Of a DNA stretch of 64,000 nt, positions 50,860 to 60,576 are shown piece by piece. The position numbers and the translations under genes are program-made. A model generated the notes under the pieces. The model did no database searches and had not been told where the DNA came from. It saw nothing but the letters and a program-made list of their open reading frames with translations. The DNA comes from Arthrobacter sp. H35-D1. GTDB taxonomy: Bacteria > Actinomycetota > Actinomycetes > Actinomycetales > Micrococcaceae. The stretch is from NCBI RefSeq assembly GCF_030063185.1, contig NZ_JASISP010000020.1, forward strand, positions 21,467 through 85,466, read 5' to 3'. How positions within the stretch are numbered: the stretch's first letter is position 1; every line of letters begins with the position of its first letter.

Positions 50860-51997
50860 AGTGTTGAAGGATTTGGTGGACGCCGTCGCTGCAGGGCACA
50901 CCGTGGGGCTGGGGACAGTGGTGCGCACCTTCCGTTCGGCCCCGCGCCCGGCCGGCGCGTCCATGATGGTCGACGCCGACGGCCGGGCGGTGGGATCCGT
51001 CTCGGGCGGTTGCGTGGAGGGCGCCCTGTACGAACTCGCCTCGGTGGTGATCGAAGACGGCGTCCCCGTGCTGCAGCGCTACGGCATCAGCGACAACGAC
51101 GCCTTTGAAGTGGGCCTGACATGCGGGGGCATCATCGATGTGTTTGTCGAAGCCGTCACACAGGAATCGTTCCCGCAGCTGGGCCGGGTGGCTGCCGATG
51201 TTGACGCCGGGAACCCCGTGGCGATTGCCACCGTCATCGAGCACCCCGATGCTGCGTGGCTGGGCCGCCACTTGGTGGTCCACCCGGACGGCTTTGACGG
51301 GACGCTGGGCAGCGCCCGCGCCGACCACGCCGTCAGCGACGACGTCATGGGGCTGCTGGCTGCCGGTCGGAACACCACGCTGATGTACGGTCCGGACGGC
51401 GAGCGCCGCGGGGACGGCATGCGCGTGTTTGTGGCCAGCTTTGCCCCGCAGCCGCGCATGCTGGTCTTCGGTGCCATTGACTTCGCCGCCGCGGTGGCCA
51501 AACAGGGCAGCTTTTTGGGTTACAGGGTCACGGTGTGCGACGCCCGGGCCGTGTTTGCCACCAAGGCCCGGTTCCCGGTGGCGGACGAGGTGGTGGTGGA
51601 GTGGCCGCACCGCTACCTGCAGGCCCAGCTGGACGCGGACTTGGTGGATCCGCGCACCGTGATCTGCGTGCTCACCCACGACCCGAAGTTCGACGTGCCG
51701 CTGCTGGAGGTGGCGCTGCGCCGCGACGTCGCCTTCGTCGGTGCCATGGGTTCGCGAAAGACGCATGAGGACCGGATGGACAGGCTGCGGGAGGCGGGCC
51801 TGTCCGGCGTCGAGCTTGCCAAACTTTCCAGCCCCATTGGACTGGACCTGGGTTCGCGCACACCGGAGGAAACGGCCGTTTCCATTGCCGCGGAAATTAT
51901 TGCGCTGCGATGGGGCGGCAAGGGCGGGCGGCTCAGTGGAATGGAGGCGCGGATCCACCACGTTCCCCTGGCCGACGCCGAACACGAGGACCCCTAA
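50852..51997 (+). CDS. XdhC/CoxF-family maturation protein
   Basis: 381 residues. The N-terminal XdhC domain has SGGCVEGALY and GLTCGGIIDVFVE; the C-terminal Rossmann domain has MLVFGAIDFAAAVAKQG and the hallmark GAMGSRKTHEDR. XdhC proteins bind molybdenum cofactor and insert the sulfurated form into Mo-hydroxylases. Note the Rossmann glycine pattern reads GAIDFAA, as in many members. Overlaps coxE, so it is translated from the same mRNA. Confidence 0.87.
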   Translation: MREVLKDLVDAVAAGHTVGLGTVVRTFRSAPRPAGASMMVDADGRAVGSVSGGCVEGALYELASVVIEDGVPVLQRYGISDNDAFEVGLTCGGIIDVFVEAVTQESFPQLGRVAADVDAGNPVAIATVIEHPDAAWLGRHLVVHPDGFDGTLGSARADHAVSDDVMGLLAAGRNTTLMYGPDGERRGDGMRVFVASFAPQPRMLVFGAIDFAAAVAKQGSFLGYRVTVCDARAVFATKARFPVADEVVVEWPHRYLQAQLDADLVDPRTVICVLTHDPKFDVPLLEVALRRDVAFVGAMGSRKTHEDRMDRLREAGLSGVELAKLSSPIGLDLGSRTPEETAVSIAAEIIALRWGGKGGRLSGMEARIHHVPLADAEHEDP

Positions 51998-52087
51998 CGT
52001 TCCGGCGGGACCTCATGTAACCTGAAACACATCATGGGCTGGAGCCGGGCTGTCATGCTTGGTCTCCACGGACACGAGGAGATCTCA

Positions 52088-52642
52088 ATGGCGAGTTCCA
52101 CTTCCATCACCGTCGACGTTGACGGCGTCACGTACACCGACGACGTCGAACCAAGACTTCTGCTGGTCCAGTACCTTCGAGAGCGGCTGGGCAAGACCGG
52201 CACCCTCATCGGCTGCGACACCACCAACTGTGGCGCCTGCACCGTCCACCTTGACGGGGTCAGCGTGAAGTCGTGCACCATGTTCGCCGTGCAGGCGGAC
52301 GGGCACCAGGTCACCACCATCGAGGGCCTGGCGCAGAACGGCAAGCTGGCCCCGCTGCAGGAAGCATTCCACCAGTGCCATGCCCTGCAATGCGGCTTCT
52401 GCACCCCGGGGATGATCATGCAATCGGCGTCACTGCTGAAGGAAAACCCGCACCCCACCGAAACGGAAATCCGTGACGGGCTCGAAGGGAACCTGTGCCG
52501 GTGCACCGGCTACCAAAACATTGTTGCCGCCGTGAAGAGTGTCGCGGACGGCGTCGAATACGACGAAAGCGGTGTCTCCGTCTCCGATGACCTCGTTGAT
52601 GATCTCGCCGCCGACGGCAGCGAAAGGACAGGTGTGTCATGA
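52088..52642 (+). CDS. coxS: Mo-hydroxylase small [2Fe-2S] subunit (CoxS)
   Basis: 184 residues. N-terminal plant-type ferredoxin cluster [16 protein letters not shown] with a further Cys in [13 protein letters not shown]-terminal four-helix cluster [10 protein letters not shown] and [12 protein letters not shown]. All eight cluster cysteines are present. ATG 52088 has GAGGAGA 7 nt upstream; the frame is open to 52034 but without homology. Stop overlaps the coxL start (ATGA). The C-terminus is unusually acidic for about 25 residues. Confidence 0.93.
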   Translation: MASSTSITVDVDGVTYTDDVEPRLLLVQYLRERLGKTGTLIGCDTTNCGACTVHLDGVSVKSCTMFAVQADGHQVTTIEGLAQNGKLAPLQEAFHQCHALQCGFCTPGMIMQSASLLKENPHPTETEIRDGLEGNLCRCTGYQNIVAAVKSVADGVEYDESGVSVSDDLVDDLAADGSERTGVS

Positions 52643-55056
52643 CCACCACCGCTGAATCCGGCCCCGCAGGCGCAGGCCGCGCCGACATTGGCCGCAACGA
52701 AATCGGCAAGGCGCGGCTGCGCAAGGAAGATGCACACCTGATCACTGGCCGTTCGCGCTACACGGACAACATGGTCTTGCCGGGCATGCTGCACCTGGCC
52801 ATGGTGCGCAGTCCTTATGCACACGCCAAGATCACGGCCATCGACGTCTCTGCTGCCAAGGCCTCCGCCGGCGTCCTTGCCGTGCTGACGGGAGCCGACA
52901 TCGCCGGGGAGCAGGGCAGCCTGCCCAACGTTTGGCCCGTCACTCCCGACCAGAAGGCGCCGGAGCACCCCGCCATCGCGGTGGACGAGGTGGCATTCTC
53001 AGGGGAGATCGTGGCGGTCATCATCGCCCGCAGTGTGGCCGCAGCACGCGACGCCGTGGAACTGGTGGATGTGGACTACGACGAGCTGCCCGTGGTCATG
53101 GACTTGGAGGAGGCCTTCACCGACAAGGTTCTGGCGCACACCACGCTGGAGTCCAACAAGTCCGCCACCTGGGTGTTTGATTCGGCCGAGGCCGGCACCG
53201 GCACGTCCGTTGAGGACGCGTTGGCCGATTCCGAGGTGGTGGTGGAGCGGACCCTGTACCAGCAACGTCTTATCCCGGCCTTCATGGAACCGCGCTCCAC
53301 AGTGGTTGACCCAACAGGGGAACAAATCACGATGTGGAGCTCCACGCAGATTCCGCATATTCTGCGCTTCGCCCTCGCGATCACACTGGGCATTCCGGAA
53401 AGCAAAGTCCGGGTAATCGCTCCGGATGTGGGTGGTGGCTTTGGCGGGAAGCTGCAGGTGACGCCGGAGGAAATCATCACGGTGGTGGCCGCCCGGCGCA
53501 TGGGCAAGCCGTGCAAGTTCACCGAGACCCGCAGCGAATCCCTGCAGGTGGGACACCACGGACGGGCGCAGGTGCAGCGGCTGAAGATCGGCGCCACCAA
53601 GGAAGGCATTGTCACGGGGTTTTCCGTGAACCTGCTGGCGGACATGGGTGCCTATCTGGGCCTGATCACCTCCGGCATCCCCATCCTGGGAGCGTTCATG
53701 TACAACGGCATCTACAAGTTCCCGGCGTACAGGTTCGAGTGCAACAACATCTTCACCAACAAACCGTGGACTGATGCCTACCGCGGCGCCGGCCGGCCGG
53801 AAGCAACGTTCGCCATCGAACGGATGATGGACGAACTCGCCACCGAACTGGCCATGGACCCCCTGGAACTGCGCGAAAAGAACTGGATCAAGCACACCGA
53901 GTTCCCGTTCGCCACCGTGGCCGGGCTGGAATACGACACCGGCAACTATGAGGCCGCCACGGCGAAGGCCGTGGAACTCTTCGACTATGAGGGGTTGCGC
54001 GCCGAACAAAAACGCAGGCGCGAGAACAATCACCCCGTCCAGCTGGGCATTGGCGTCTCCACGTTTACCGAAATGTGTGGACTCGCCCCGTCGCGGGTGC
54101 TCGGTGCGCTGAACTACGCAGCCGGCGGCTGGGAACACGCCCAAGTGCGAGTGCTGCCCACAGGCAACGTGGAGGTCGTGACAGGTTCCTCGGCACATGG
54201 GCAGGGCCACGAAACCGCATGGAGCCAACTCGTCGCAGACCGGCTCGGGGTGCCCTTTGAAAATGTCGAAGTGCTGCACGGGGACACGCAGGTGTCCCAG
54301 CGTGGGATGGACACCTACGGATCCCGTTCGCTCACGGTGGGCGGCATGGCCGTACTGGCCGCGGCGGACAAGGTCATTGAAAAGGCCAAGGTCATCGCCG
54401 CACACATGATGGAGTCCAGCGAGGACGACCTCGAGTTCGCCAACGGCGCGTTCACCGTCAAGGGCACAGAGCAATCCACCGCGTTTGGCGAGATTGCCTT
54501 TGCCGCGTTCTCCGCCCACAACATGCCGGACGGGGTGGAACCCAACCTGGACTCGGAAGCCACCTTCGACCCCGTCAACTTCTCCTACCCGCACGGCACC
54601 CACCTGGCGGCCATGGAGGTGGACACGGAAACCGGGCACGTCAGCGTGCTGAAGTATGTCTGTGTGGACGACGTCGGAGTGGTGGTCAACCCCATGCTCG
54701 TGGAAGGGCAGGTGCACGGAGGCCTTGCGCAGGGCATCTCCCAAGCGCTGTATGAGGAGGCAGTGTACGACGACGCCGGAACCCTCGTGTCGGGATCATT
54801 TGTGGACTACCTGGTCCCCGGCGCTCCCGACCTGCCGCACTACATCACGGACCGCACGGAAACGCCGGCCACCAGCAACCAGCTGGGCGCCAAGGGCGTG
54901 GGCGAGGCAGGCACCATCGCCTCCACCCCCGCAATTGTCAACGGGGTGCTGGACGCCGTGCGGCATCTGGGCGTGAAAGACATCAAGATGCCGTGCACGC
55001 CCTCGCGTGTGTGGCATGCCCTGCAGGAAGCCAAAACCAGTGGAGGTGTGCAATGA
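52639..55056 (+). CDS. coxL: Mo-hydroxylase large subunit, form II CoxL
   Basis: Molybdopterin-cytosine-dinucleotide subunit, 805 residues. The active-site loop reads AYRGAGR (about residues 380-386), the signature of form II enzymes; form I CO dehydrogenases have AYRCSFR with the Cu-binding Cys. Other markers: [28 protein letters not shown] and the C-terminal GVGEAGTIA with the conserved catalytic Glu. Since form II enzymes lack the Cu-ligand Cys, oxidation of CO is uncertain; an organic substrate (aldehyde, N-heterocycle) is possible. Confidence 0.93.
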   Translation: MTTTAESGPAGAGRADIGRNEIGKARLRKEDAHLITGRSRYTDNMVLPGMLHLAMVRSPYAHAKITAIDVSAAKASAGVLAVLTGADIAGEQGSLPNVWPVTPDQKAPEHPAIAVDEVAFSGEIVAVIIARSVAAARDAVELVDVDYDELPVVMDLEEAFTDKVLAHTTLESNKSATWVFDSAEAGTGTSVEDALADSEVVVERTLYQQRLIPAFMEPRSTVVDPTGEQITMWSSTQIPHILRFALAITLGIPESKVRVIAPDVGGGFGGKLQVTPEEIITVVAARRMGKPCKFTETRSESLQVGHHGRAQVQRLKIGATKEGIVTGFSVNLLADMGAYLGLITSGIPILGAFMYNGIYKFPAYRFECNNIFTNKPWTDAYRGAGRPEATFAIERMMDELATELAMDPLELREKNWIKHTEFPFATVAGLEYDTGNYEAATAKAVELFDYEGLRAEQKRRRENNHPVQLGIGVSTFTEMCGLAPSRVLGALNYAAGGWEHAQVRVLPTGNVEVVTGSSAHGQGHETAWSQLVADRLGVPFENVEVLHGDTQVSQRGMDTYGSRSLTVGGMAVLAAADKVIEKAKVIAAHMMESSEDDLEFANGAFTVKGTEQSTAFGEIAFAAFSAHNMPDGVEPNLDSEATFDPVNFSYPHGTHLAAMEVDTETGHVSVLKYVCVDDVGVVVNPMLVEGQVHGGLAQGISQALYEEAVYDDAGTLVSGSFVDYLVPGAPDLPHYITDRTETPATSNQLGAKGVGEAGTIASTPAIVNGVLDAVRHLGVKDIKMPCTPSRVWHALQEAKTSGGVQ

Positions 55057-55946
55057 TTCCGAGCGCATTTGATTACGCCGCGCCCACCACGGTCGAAGAG
55101 GCGCTGGGCCTGCTGTCCGCCGCCGATGAGGCCGGGGATGAGGTCAAGGTCCTCGCCGGGGGGCAAAGCCTCATCCCCGTCATGAAGCTGCGGCTGGCAG
55201 ATCCATCCCTTGTCATCGACTTGGGCAGGATCCCCAGCCTTTCCGGCATCACGGACGACGGCGATTTCCTCACCATCGGTGCCATGACCACACACCATGT
55301 GATGGAGACCGATCCCCTGCTGGCAACGCACCTGCCGCTGCTGCAAATGGCGGCAGGCACCGTGGCCGATCCCCAAGTCCGCCACCGTGGCACCTTTGGC
55401 GGAGCCCTTGTCCATGCCGATCCGGCCGGCGACATGCTCGCGCCGGTGCTGGCCACGGGGGCAACGTTCACGGTGTCCGGACCGAACGGCCAACGCTCTG
55501 TGGATGCCGCCGACTTCTTTCAGGGCTATTTCACCACGGCCGTGGAAGACGGTGAGATCCTGACAAGCATCAAGGTGCCCAAGTACACCGGATGGGGCGC
55601 ACACTATGAAAAGTTCACCCGTGTGGCCCAGCAGTGGTCCATTGTGGCCGTCGCCGCGATGGTCAGGATCCAGGATGGCGTGATTGCCGAAGCTCGGCTG
55701 GGGCTGACCAACATGGCCAGTACTCCCCTGCGTGCCACGGCAACTGAGGCGGCGCTCGCAGGCTGTGCACTGACACAGGAGGCCATTGCGGCAGCCTGCG
55801 CGCATGCCGCCGAGGGAACCGAACCGGCCAGCGACCTGAACGGGGACGCCGAATACCGGCGCCACTTGGTCCAGGTGGTTGCCAAACGAGCGGTCATGAA
55901 GGCTGCCGGTCTGCAGCCCGATGGCCTCAAACGGACACGGGAATAG
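55053..55946 (+). CDS. coxM: Mo-hydroxylase FAD subunit (CoxM)
   Basis: 297 residues. FAD-binding motifs AGGQSLIPVMKLRLADP and RHRGTFGGALVHADPAGD (the TIGGxxxHADP motif in variant form), then the C-terminal CO-deh-flav-C domain. ATG 55053 overlaps the coxL stop and has SD GGAGGTG. Completes the S-L-M heterotrimer. Confidence 0.93.
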   Translation: MIPSAFDYAAPTTVEEALGLLSAADEAGDEVKVLAGGQSLIPVMKLRLADPSLVIDLGRIPSLSGITDDGDFLTIGAMTTHHVMETDPLLATHLPLLQMAAGTVADPQVRHRGTFGGALVHADPAGDMLAPVLATGATFTVSGPNGQRSVDAADFFQGYFTTAVEDGEILTSIKVPKYTGWGAHYEKFTRVAQQWSIVAVAAMVRIQDGVIAEARLGLTNMASTPLRATATEAALAGCALTQEAIAAACAHAAEGTEPASDLNGDAEYRRHLVQVVAKRAVMKAAGLQPDGLKRTRE

Positions 55947-55953
55947 GTCGGTC

Positions 55954-56796
55954 ATGGAACTCAAACACCACTTCACGGTTCCCAGTTCCCTGGCGGACAC
56001 ATGGCGATCCTTCAACCAGCTCGAGGAGATTGCTCCGTGCTTTCCCGGCGCCACCTTGACGAACGTGGAAGAGGATTCCTTCACCGGCACTGTCAAGATC
56101 AAGCTCGGCCCCATCGCGATGATGTATGCGGGAACCGGTGAATTTCTTTCCCGCGATGAGTCGGTCCACACCGTCGTGATCCGTGCATCTGGCAAGGACA
56201 AGCGAGGCAATGGCACAGCCGGGGCAACAGTGACGGCAGTTTTGGCCGCAGACGGCGAGGGCACCACGGTGGATGTCTCCACCGACATGAACGTCACGGG
56301 CAAGCCGGCGCAGTTTGGGCGCGGCGTCATCCAGGACATCTCAGACAAGCTGCTGGAACAATTTGTCCAGTGCGTCATCGACAAGGCCGGACAGAAAGCA
56401 CCCGTGCCCGGAGGCGTCGCCGGCAACGGCGCCGGGCACGGCGCCGCAGACCTTGCCGGAAGCGGACCGGGCGACCGAGCAGAAGCCGAAACCCCTGCCC
56501 CGGGAACGGTCGCGGCGAAGGGTGGCGCGCAGAAAGCGGCGCCGCCAAAACTGCCGACTCCCGTGCCGGCCGATGCTGCAGCAACTTCTCACAGTGCTCC
56601 AGGTGTTGCTGCTCCGGGTGTTGTCCGGCAGGAGCCGGGACCTGCTCGAATCCCGCCCGCGGCGGCCCCGGAACTGGATCTCGGGTCAGCCGTGCTGCCG
56701 GTGCTGGCCAAGCGCTTTGGCCCCGCCGTGCTGGCGGGGACCGTGCTTGTGGGAGTCGTTGTCTGGCTGTGCCGCAGACGGTGCAAGGGCGGGTAG
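55954..56796 (+). CDS. coxG: CoxG-like SRPBCC protein with membrane anchor
   Basis: 280 residues. The N-terminal CoxG domain (about 1-145) begins ELKHHFTVPSSLADTW and has PCFPGATLTNVEEDSFTG; a long Ala/Pro/Gly-rich linker follows, then a C-terminal membrane helix (VLAGTVLVGVVVWLCRRR) with basic tail. In CO oxidisers CoxG tethers the enzyme to the membrane, possibly by carrying quinone. ATG 55954 starts 7 bp after coxM; last gene of the operon. Confidence 0.9.
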   Translation: MELKHHFTVPSSLADTWRSFNQLEEIAPCFPGATLTNVEEDSFTGTVKIKLGPIAMMYAGTGEFLSRDESVHTVVIRASGKDKRGNGTAGATVTAVLAADGEGTTVDVSTDMNVTGKPAQFGRGVIQDISDKLLEQFVQCVIDKAGQKAPVPGGVAGNGAGHGAADLAGSGPGDRAEAETPAPGTVAAKGGAQKAAPPKLPTPVPADAAATSHSAPGVAAPGVVRQEPGPARIPPAAAPELDLGSAVLPVLAKRFGPAVLAGTVLVGVVVWLCRRRCKGG

Positions 56797-56835
56797 GCGC
56801 CAGTTTCTAGCCAGATTTCTTGTCCTGCCCGCCTC

Positions 56836-57468
56836 TTATTCTGCCGGGTCCGAGGCCACTATGGTGGTCTGGACCGTGGCCAAGGCGGGCTTGGTCGGAA
56901 CACTGCTAAAGCCAAAGCGCACGGCAGGGGAAATATCGGCCAGCGGGCCGGCGTCGTGCCCTTTCCACGTTGTGGCAGCGGAGTTGATTGCGCGCAGCTT
57001 GGTCACGCCGTAGAACTCTTGGCGTCCCTGTGAGGCTGTTCCCGCCGTTCGCACGCCCGGGATCAAGGCCGCTGCCAGAGGATTGATCAACGTCAACCAC
57101 CGGGGGTGGACCGCCAGGGCGCGGGGCACCAGAGCAATGAGGCCGCCAAGCTTGGTGGGTCCGCCAATCCGGGCGTCGATGCGCAGGGGGCCGGCGTGGA
57201 CCTGCAACTGCTTCCCGCTCTCATGGTTCGGCCCCAGTGCCGCGTGAACCGGCACCAGCATGACGTCGTCGAAGGTGTAGGTGGTTTGGATGAAGTCGGC
57301 GATTTCCGCCCGCGGGGCCAGCAGCAGCCGCAGCCCTGAGGGCAGTTCCACCATGACGTCGGTAAAGGCGCCAAAAGGTGACGCCTTCCAGATACCCACC
57401 ACCGCACGGAGCCCCGACCCGGTGCCCAACCCGGCGATATGCCCTCGAAACACCCAGCGCCCCGTCAT
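56836..57468 (-). CDS. Conserved hypothetical protein
   Basis: 210 residues, no named domain recognised. Begins MTGRWVFRGHIAGLGTGSGL; beta-rich, with segments MVELPSGLRLLLAPRAEIAD and VPTKPALATVQTTIVAS. No signal peptide or membrane segment. The ATG overlaps the stop of the upstream short-chain dehydrogenase gene (ATGA), so the two are translationally coupled and may act together. The frame is open to 57591 but overlaps the dehydrogenase. Confidence 0.6.
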   Translation of the reverse strand: MTGRWVFRGHIAGLGTGSGLRAVVGIWKASPFGAFTDVMVELPSGLRLLLAPRAEIADFIQTTYTFDDVMLVPVHAALGPNHESGKQLQVHAGPLRIDARIGGPTKLGGLIALVPRALAVHPRWLTLINPLAAALIPGVRTAGTASQGRQEFYGVTKLRAINSAATTWKGHDAGPLADISPAVRFGFSSVPTKPALATVQTTIVASDPAE

Positions 57469-58295
57469 GGCAACCATGCGGACACCATGTCCTCGCTGCG
57501 CTGCCACAGCTGCCGGGCCAAGTCGGGGTCGTTGGCCTGACGGCTGGTGCGGGCGGGTCTTCTTTTGGCATAGTAGTGGCCGGAGGACCAATCATATCCA
57601 GGTTCGCCGATGGCAAGCCACACGAGTGTTTGGGCGCCTTGGGCAGGCGTGAGCATGTAGGAACGCATTCCACTGCCGTAGAGGAAACGCAACCAACTTT
57701 TGGAACCGGCAGAAAAATTGGTGGCAACCCCGCCTGGATGAAACGCTGCTGCAGAGATGCCCCGTCCGTTGAAACGGCGGTGAAGCTCCTTTGTGAAGAG
57801 AATGTTGGCCAGTTTGGCGTTGCCGTAGGCGCGGTTGGACGAGTACTTTTGGGCCGTTTCAAGGTCGTCAAGGTTGAGCTTGCCAAAAACTTGGTGGGCC
57901 ACACTGGCAGTGTTGACGATCTTGGCGTGGCTGGCCAGCAGCACATCTTCAAGCAACCTCGTCAGCAAGAACGGGGCGAGATGATTGACTTGAAAAGTCT
58001 TCTCGTGGCCGTCCGCGGTCAGTTCACGCCGGCCCATGATGGCGCCGGCATTGTTTGCCAGCACGTCGATCCGCGGATAGCTCTCCTTGAGGGCTGTAGC
58101 CAGTTCGTGCACTTGGTCCAGCCGGGAAAAATCCGCCACTAAATAATCTGCCCCAATGTCGGAGGCGACTGCATGGGTCCGCTTCGCCGAACGTCCAATG
58201 ACAACGATCTTGTCCCCGGTCTGGGCCAGCGTTCGCGCAGCTGCTTCCCCGATGCCGCTGCTGGCTCCAGTGATAATGATGGTGCGTTGGTCCAC
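57465..58295 (-). CDS. Short-chain dehydrogenase/reductase
   Basis: 276 residues. Cofactor motif ITGASSGIGEAAARTLA, NNAG (LANNAGAIMG), Ser in NTASVAH and YxxxK in AYGNAKLANILF. The sequence is closest to the WW-domain oxidoreductase/retinol-dehydrogenase-like group. The start is GTG at 58295. Divergent from the alpha/beta hydrolase gene at 58417. Confidence 0.88.
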   Translation of the reverse strand: MDQRTIIITGASSGIGEAAARTLAQTGDKIVVIGRSAKRTHAVASDIGADYLVADFSRLDQVHELATALKESYPRIDVLANNAGAIMGRRELTADGHEKTFQVNHLAPFLLTRLLEDVLLASHAKIVNTASVAHQVFGKLNLDDLETAQKYSSNRAYGNAKLANILFTKELHRRFNGRGISAAAFHPGGVATNFSAGSKSWLRFLYGSGMRSYMLTPAQGAQTLVWLAIGEPGYDWSSGHYYAKRRPARTSRQANDPDLARQLWQRSEDMVSAWLP

Positions 58296-58404
58296 GGGGT
58301 ATCTTCACGCTCGTCCGGTAGTAATCATGTGCCGCTCTGCTCAACATACCCAGACTACAAGGGCCTTCACCGTCTTGGTGCGTGTCGCTGCTGCTGTGCC
58401 GTGT

Positions 58405-58416
58405 TAGCCTTCCCAG
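58405..58416 (+). promoter_or_regulatory. Putative leaderless -10 element
   Basis: TAGCCT followed by 6 nt and the ATG at 58417; no SD. Confidence 0.45.
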
Positions 58417-59304
58417 ATGCATTCCGTCGTCCGTGGATCAGGCACACCCATCCTGATGATTCACGGGTTCTGCGTTGATCATCATTCACTGATGGGCCTT
58501 GATCCTGTCTTTGCCGCTCGAGGTCAATGGCAACGCATTTACGTGGACCTGCCGGGCATGGGCAAATCCAGTGCAGGCCCTGCAATTGACAGTGCAGATG
58601 CCGTGGCCAAAGCGGTTGCAGCCTTCGCCCGTGACACCTTCGGCAAGAACAGATTTGCCGTTCTCGGAAACTCCTTTGGCGGCATGATTGCACGGTATCT
58701 GGCCGCCGAATTTGGCGATCAGGTCTTGGGTTTGGGCCTCCTCTGCCCGGTAGCGGTGGCAGAGGACTCCCAACGCACTGTGCCGCCCAAGACCGTCCTG
58801 TTGGAGGATGCCGGCCTTCTGGCGTCACTGCCCGCTGTCGATGCTGCAGACTATGCCGAACTCGCCGTGGTCCAATCAGCAAGCAACTGGGCCAGTTTTC
58901 GCGATCACGCGCTCCCGGGACTAAGGGCATTTGACCAAGCAGCCATCGATCGTATTTCAGCCAACTACACTTTGAGCGTCGAGCCCGAAGACAGGTCCCC
59001 GAGATTTACCGGGCCCACAACCATTCTCTTGGGACGCCAGGACCACGTTGTGGGGTTTGTGGACCAGATCGCTTTGGCCGAGCACTATCTGCGTTCCACC
59101 ATCGCAGTCCTCGACCAAGCAGGACACAATGCACATCTGGACCAGCCAGAACTCATCGGCACGCTGCTCACGGAATGGCTCACCCGCGTGGAAGGTTCAG
59201 TGCAAGCCAACTCCCCTTCCCCAGGTACAACGCGCAGCCCGGCCACCTCGTCGGCGTCTCGCGTTCATTCAGGCGATGCATCGGTGGACTGGTCCATGAC
59301 GTAG
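58417..59304 (+). CDS. Alpha/beta hydrolase
   Basis: 295 residues. Oxyanion region MIHGFCVDHHS, nucleophile GNSFGGMIAR, acid LLGRQDHVVGF and His in AGHNAHLDQPELIG. The last 30 residues (Ser/Pro/Thr-rich) go beyond the fold and overlap the end of the convergent VOC gene by 40 bp, suggesting an extended C-terminus. Substrate unknown. Divergent from the SDR gene. Confidence 0.8.
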   Translation: MHSVVRGSGTPILMIHGFCVDHHSLMGLDPVFAARGQWQRIYVDLPGMGKSSAGPAIDSADAVAKAVAAFARDTFGKNRFAVLGNSFGGMIARYLAAEFGDQVLGLGLLCPVAVAEDSQRTVPPKTVLLEDAGLLASLPAVDAADYAELAVVQSASNWASFRDHALPGLRAFDQAAIDRISANYTLSVEPEDRSPRFTGPTTILLGRQDHVVGFVDQIALAEHYLRSTIAVLDQAGHNAHLDQPELIGTLLTEWLTRVEGSVQANSPSPGTTRSPATSSASRVHSGDASVDWSMT

Positions 59305-59615
59305 ATGCTCCCTCCCGCCGGATCCTTGTAGCTCGCCATAAAGCCACCGGGAATCTCCGAAGGCTCGGCGACAACAAGCAGACTGCTGGGACGGCCGGTA
59401 TGGAACACTTCGACGCTTTCGACGACGAAGAGCGGACCCATGGGTGCATCCGGATCGTTGACGTCGAGCATGAGCTGAACGTCGGTTCCAGGGAGAGCGA
59501 GCGCGACGGTGGCGTCGCCTTCGCGCCACACCTCATCGCAAACGAGACCGTCGCGGTACAAGGCCAGTGATCCCAACAGATCAGTGGTCGGGGCGTACAT
59601 GAACTCGAGTTTCAT
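59265..59615 (-). CDS. VOC (glyoxalase-like) family protein
   Basis: 116 residues. Starts MKLEFMYAPTTDLLGSLALY and ends with a typical SYKDPAGGSIYVMDQS, giving the paired beta-alpha-beta-beta-beta modules of vicinal-oxygen-chelate proteins. Metal-ligand residues are not clear, so a binding role is possible. ATG 59615; the frame also has an ATG at 59630. Overlaps the hydrolase gene 3' end convergently. Confidence 0.7.
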   Translation of the reverse strand: MKLEFMYAPTTDLLGSLALYRDGLVCDEVWREGDATVALALPGTDVQLMLDVNDPDAPMGPLFVVESVEVFHTGRPSSLLVVAEPSEIPGGFMASYKDPAGGSIYVMDQSTDASPE

Positions 59616-59802
59616 GAGAATTCCCGCCATGCATATTGCAGGTTGTCATTGAGCATAGTGACACTGTGCAGCCCCGCGCCAGTGGGCACAGCAACCATGG
59701 CACGGTTTCACCACTCCCTGGGCAGGCACATCAACCGCCCGCGCTGCCCAGGCCCCGAATTGCCCGACAGGGGGCGAACAGGCAATTTTCAGCTGCGCAC
59801 AA

Positions 59803-60576
59803 CTACGAACCATTGGACACATGGTGCCAAATCGTCTGCATGAGGGTGGCATCATCCACACCGTGCCATTCGCCCGCCAACACCCGTAGCTTTGCGTTTG
59901 GCATCTCTTTTTCGAGCTCCATGGCCCACTGGCGGATTTCTTGCGCAGTGTGGTCGCTGGCCATGAGCAGTGTCGGTGTCTCAACGGTTGCGAAACGGTG
60001 GGCAGGAGTTCCAGGCAGGAACGTCAGTTCGTGCACGATCGTGCGGGTGTTCCGCAGACCCTCGTCACTGAGCGGAGGCATTCCGGCAAGGACATCTTCG
60101 GGGACGCCCACTACCTCAGTGTCGAACCAGTGGTGTGCGTCGGCGAGGTCCGAGTCGATGCGTCGCTGGGCCTCCACCCGCAGGGTGAAGGTGGGGTCCT
60201 CATCGGCGAACAGCGGCGGCTCCAAAAGGGCGAGACTGCGGATGGGTGCACCGGCCTCGGCGGCTTGGAGGGCCAATGTTGCTCCCGAAGAGAAGCCGTA
60301 GACAACGGGATCGCGTGGATCAAGCGCCATGACGGCGCCAAGGTCCTCGAACTCGCGTTCCACCGAGTACGGCCCGGTGTTGCCGCTTTCGCCGGTGCCG
60401 CGCCGGTCATAAGTGTAGACCGTGAAATGCCGGGCCAACGCGTTAGGCAACGTGGGTTGAGGGGTGGTGGCACGCGACACCGCCACACAGTGCACCATGA
60501 CCAGCGGCGGTCCTGCACCCTGTCTGGTCCAAGCTATCCGGGTTCCGTCCGGGGAAGTAACCGACTGGCTGTTCAT
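59803..60576 (-). CDS. Alpha/beta hydrolase
   Basis: 257 residues. DRRGTGES loop, nucleophile GFSSGATLAL and LLMASDHTAQ acid region; His in GEWHGVDDATL. The oxyanion position HG is replaced by HCVAVS. ATG 60576 has AAGGAG 6 nt upstream. It is probably co-transcribed with the DUF1772 gene, whose frame overlaps its start, and may be controlled by the divergent AraC regulator. Confidence 0.8.
   Translation of the reverse strand: MNSQSVTSPDGTRIAWTRQGAGPPLVMVHCVAVSRATTPQPTLPNALARHFTVYTYDRRGTGESGNTGPYSVEREFEDLGAVMALDPRDPVVYGFSSGATLALQAAEAGAPIRSLALLEPPLFADEDPTFTLRVEAQRRIDSDLADAHHWFDTEVVGVPEDVLAGMPPLSDEGLRNTRTIVHELTFLPGTPAHRFATVETPTLLMASDHTAQEIRQWAMELEKEMPNAKLRVLAGEWHGVDDATLMQTIWHHVSNGS

Noticed and set aside
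52639..55056. Form I CO dehydrogenase
   Set aside because: Active-site loop is AYRGAGR, not AYRCSFR.
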